The notes below the pieces were generated by a model. The model searched no databases. It was not told where the DNA came from and saw nothing but the letters and a program-made list of their open reading frames with translations. The translations under genes and the position numbers were made by a program. Of a DNA stretch of 64,000 bases, positions 63,648-64,000 are shown in pieces (position 1 is the first letter of the stretch; each line of letters starts with the position of its first letter). The stretch comes from Sphingomonadales bacterium. Lineage in GTDB: Bacteria > Pseudomonadota > Alphaproteobacteria > Sphingomonadales > Sphingomonadaceae. Location of the stretch: contig JADJAC010000008.1 in NCBI GenBank assembly GCA_016704425.1, positions 149,186-213,185 of the forward strand, in the 5' to 3' direction.

Positions 63648-63763
63648 ACCCTTGGCCGTTCATCATCGCAGCCTATGCCCTGACCGGCATTGGAACTCTG
63701 CTCGTTGTCGGGTTGAGCTTCGCCGCGATGCGCCGTGCCGAAAAGAGAGTGGATGATCTGTGA
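63644..63763 (+). CDS. ccmD: Haem exporter protein CcmD
   Basis: A 39-residue protein from GTG 63644: PWPFIIAAYALTGIGTLLVV is a single TM helix, followed by the charged tail (MRRAEKRVDDL). Length and single helix fit CcmD, which helps release holo-CcmE. It overlaps ccmC by four bases and ccmE by four bases. Confidence 0.9.
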   Translation: MNPWPFIIAAYALTGIGTLLVVGLSFAAMRRAEKRVDDL

Positions 63764-64000
63764 AGCCAAAGCATCAAAGGTTGACGCTGGCGGTTGCCGC
63801 CCTTGCTACGGTGATCGGGGCAGGGCTTCTGGCCGTTTCTGCGTTGAGTGATCGGGCGGCTTATTTCTATTCGCCGGCCGATCTCGCGAAGGCGAAACCA
63901 GCGCCAGATGCTCCAATCCGGCTGGGCGGCATGGTCGCAGACAAGTCGATTGTCCACGAGGCTGACGGCGTCACGATTCGCTTTGATGTCGAAGATGGCG
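63760..64000 (+). CDS. ccmE: Cytochrome c-type biogenesis protein CcmE (partial)
   Basis: From GTG 63760: MKPKHQRLTLAVAALATVIG gives an N-terminal membrane anchor, then SDRAAYFYSPADLA and IRLGGMVADKSI, the start of the CcmE haem-chaperone OB fold. The frame runs off the window at about 80 codons, so the haem-binding His is not visible. It completes a ccmCDE order. Confidence 0.95.
   Translation, partial: MKPKHQRLTLAVAALATVIGAGLLAVSALSDRAAYFYSPADLAKAKPAPDAPIRLGGMVADKSIVHEADGVTIRFDVEDG

Overview
The window comes from a GC-rich alphaproteobacterium, most probably a member of the Sphingomonadales. The protein families, the gene order (purM-purN, DUF2066-hdaA-ppk1-ppx-rnd-aspS, eno-ftsB-pdhA-pdhB), a PEPxxWA-CTERM protein and a zinc-ligand-poor DksA all point that way. 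I could not run a search, so the genus is left open. About 90 percent of the window is coding. Most genes are chromosomal housekeeping genes in short operons with ATGA/GTGA overlaps.

Region 1 (1-12.4 kb) is accessory in character: a partial patatin-like phospholipase, a nitroreductase, a GFA-fold protein, a frameshifted HTH-like gene, then a visibly AT-richer stretch with an HNH-like gene and a DUF4145-like gene. Immediately upstream of the DUF4145-like gene sits a decayed IS256-family element with recognisable terminal inverted repeats and a perfect 8-bp target duplication. Next come a strongly foldable RNA candidate (about 7312-7463), a cupin, a DUF4160/DUF2442 pair, small membrane proteins, a PEP-CTERM protein, a hotdog protein and a short relic of the thiC 3' end.

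Region 2 (12.5-22.6 kb) holds an OLD-like AAA ATPase with an atypical Toprim part, thiC behind a TPP riboswitch, a ferritin-like hydrolase paired with a membrane protein, an MipA-type outer membrane protein, a three-gene PNPOx-like/VOC/DUF1348 operon facing a LysR regulator, and a sterol-desaturase-like/DUF2141 pair. Region 3 (22.6-32.6 kb) has tRNA-Thr and tRNA-Lys, PilZ and TetR genes, a three-gene membrane electron-transfer module ending in an eight-haem cytochrome c, folK, the agmatine-to-putrescine genes aguA-aguB, ndk, hisN, and purM with a purN that carries an extra YjbR-like domain.

Region 4 (32.6-43 kb) joins replication control (hdaA) to polyphosphate metabolism: ppk1 (frameshifted as read), ppx (no normal start codon as read), then rnd, aspS, an alpha/beta hydrolase and an intact ppk2. 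Region 5 (43-54.4 kb) has greB, a four-gene membrane-anchor cluster (DUF883-like, DUF3618-like, holin-like, and a Lys/Ala-rich histone-like protein), eno-ftsB-pdhA-pdhB, and a three-gene TadE/TadG set. Region 6 (54.4-64 kb) holds trmFO, a YhhN protein, DUF952, gyrA, a TPR protein, dksA, tRNA-His, an amino-acid dehydrogenase and the start of a ccmCDE cytochrome c maturation operon.

Four single-base frameshifts (about 3694, 6328, 6589 and 34869) are visible, three of them apparent losses of one base of a doublet. They may be real decay or residual sequencing errors; the ppk1 case matters most. No CRISPR array, prophage or complete known defence system was seen. The items most worth a second look are the structured RNA candidate, the OLD-like ATPase, the HNH/DUF4145 pair behind the IS element, and the octahaem cytochrome module.
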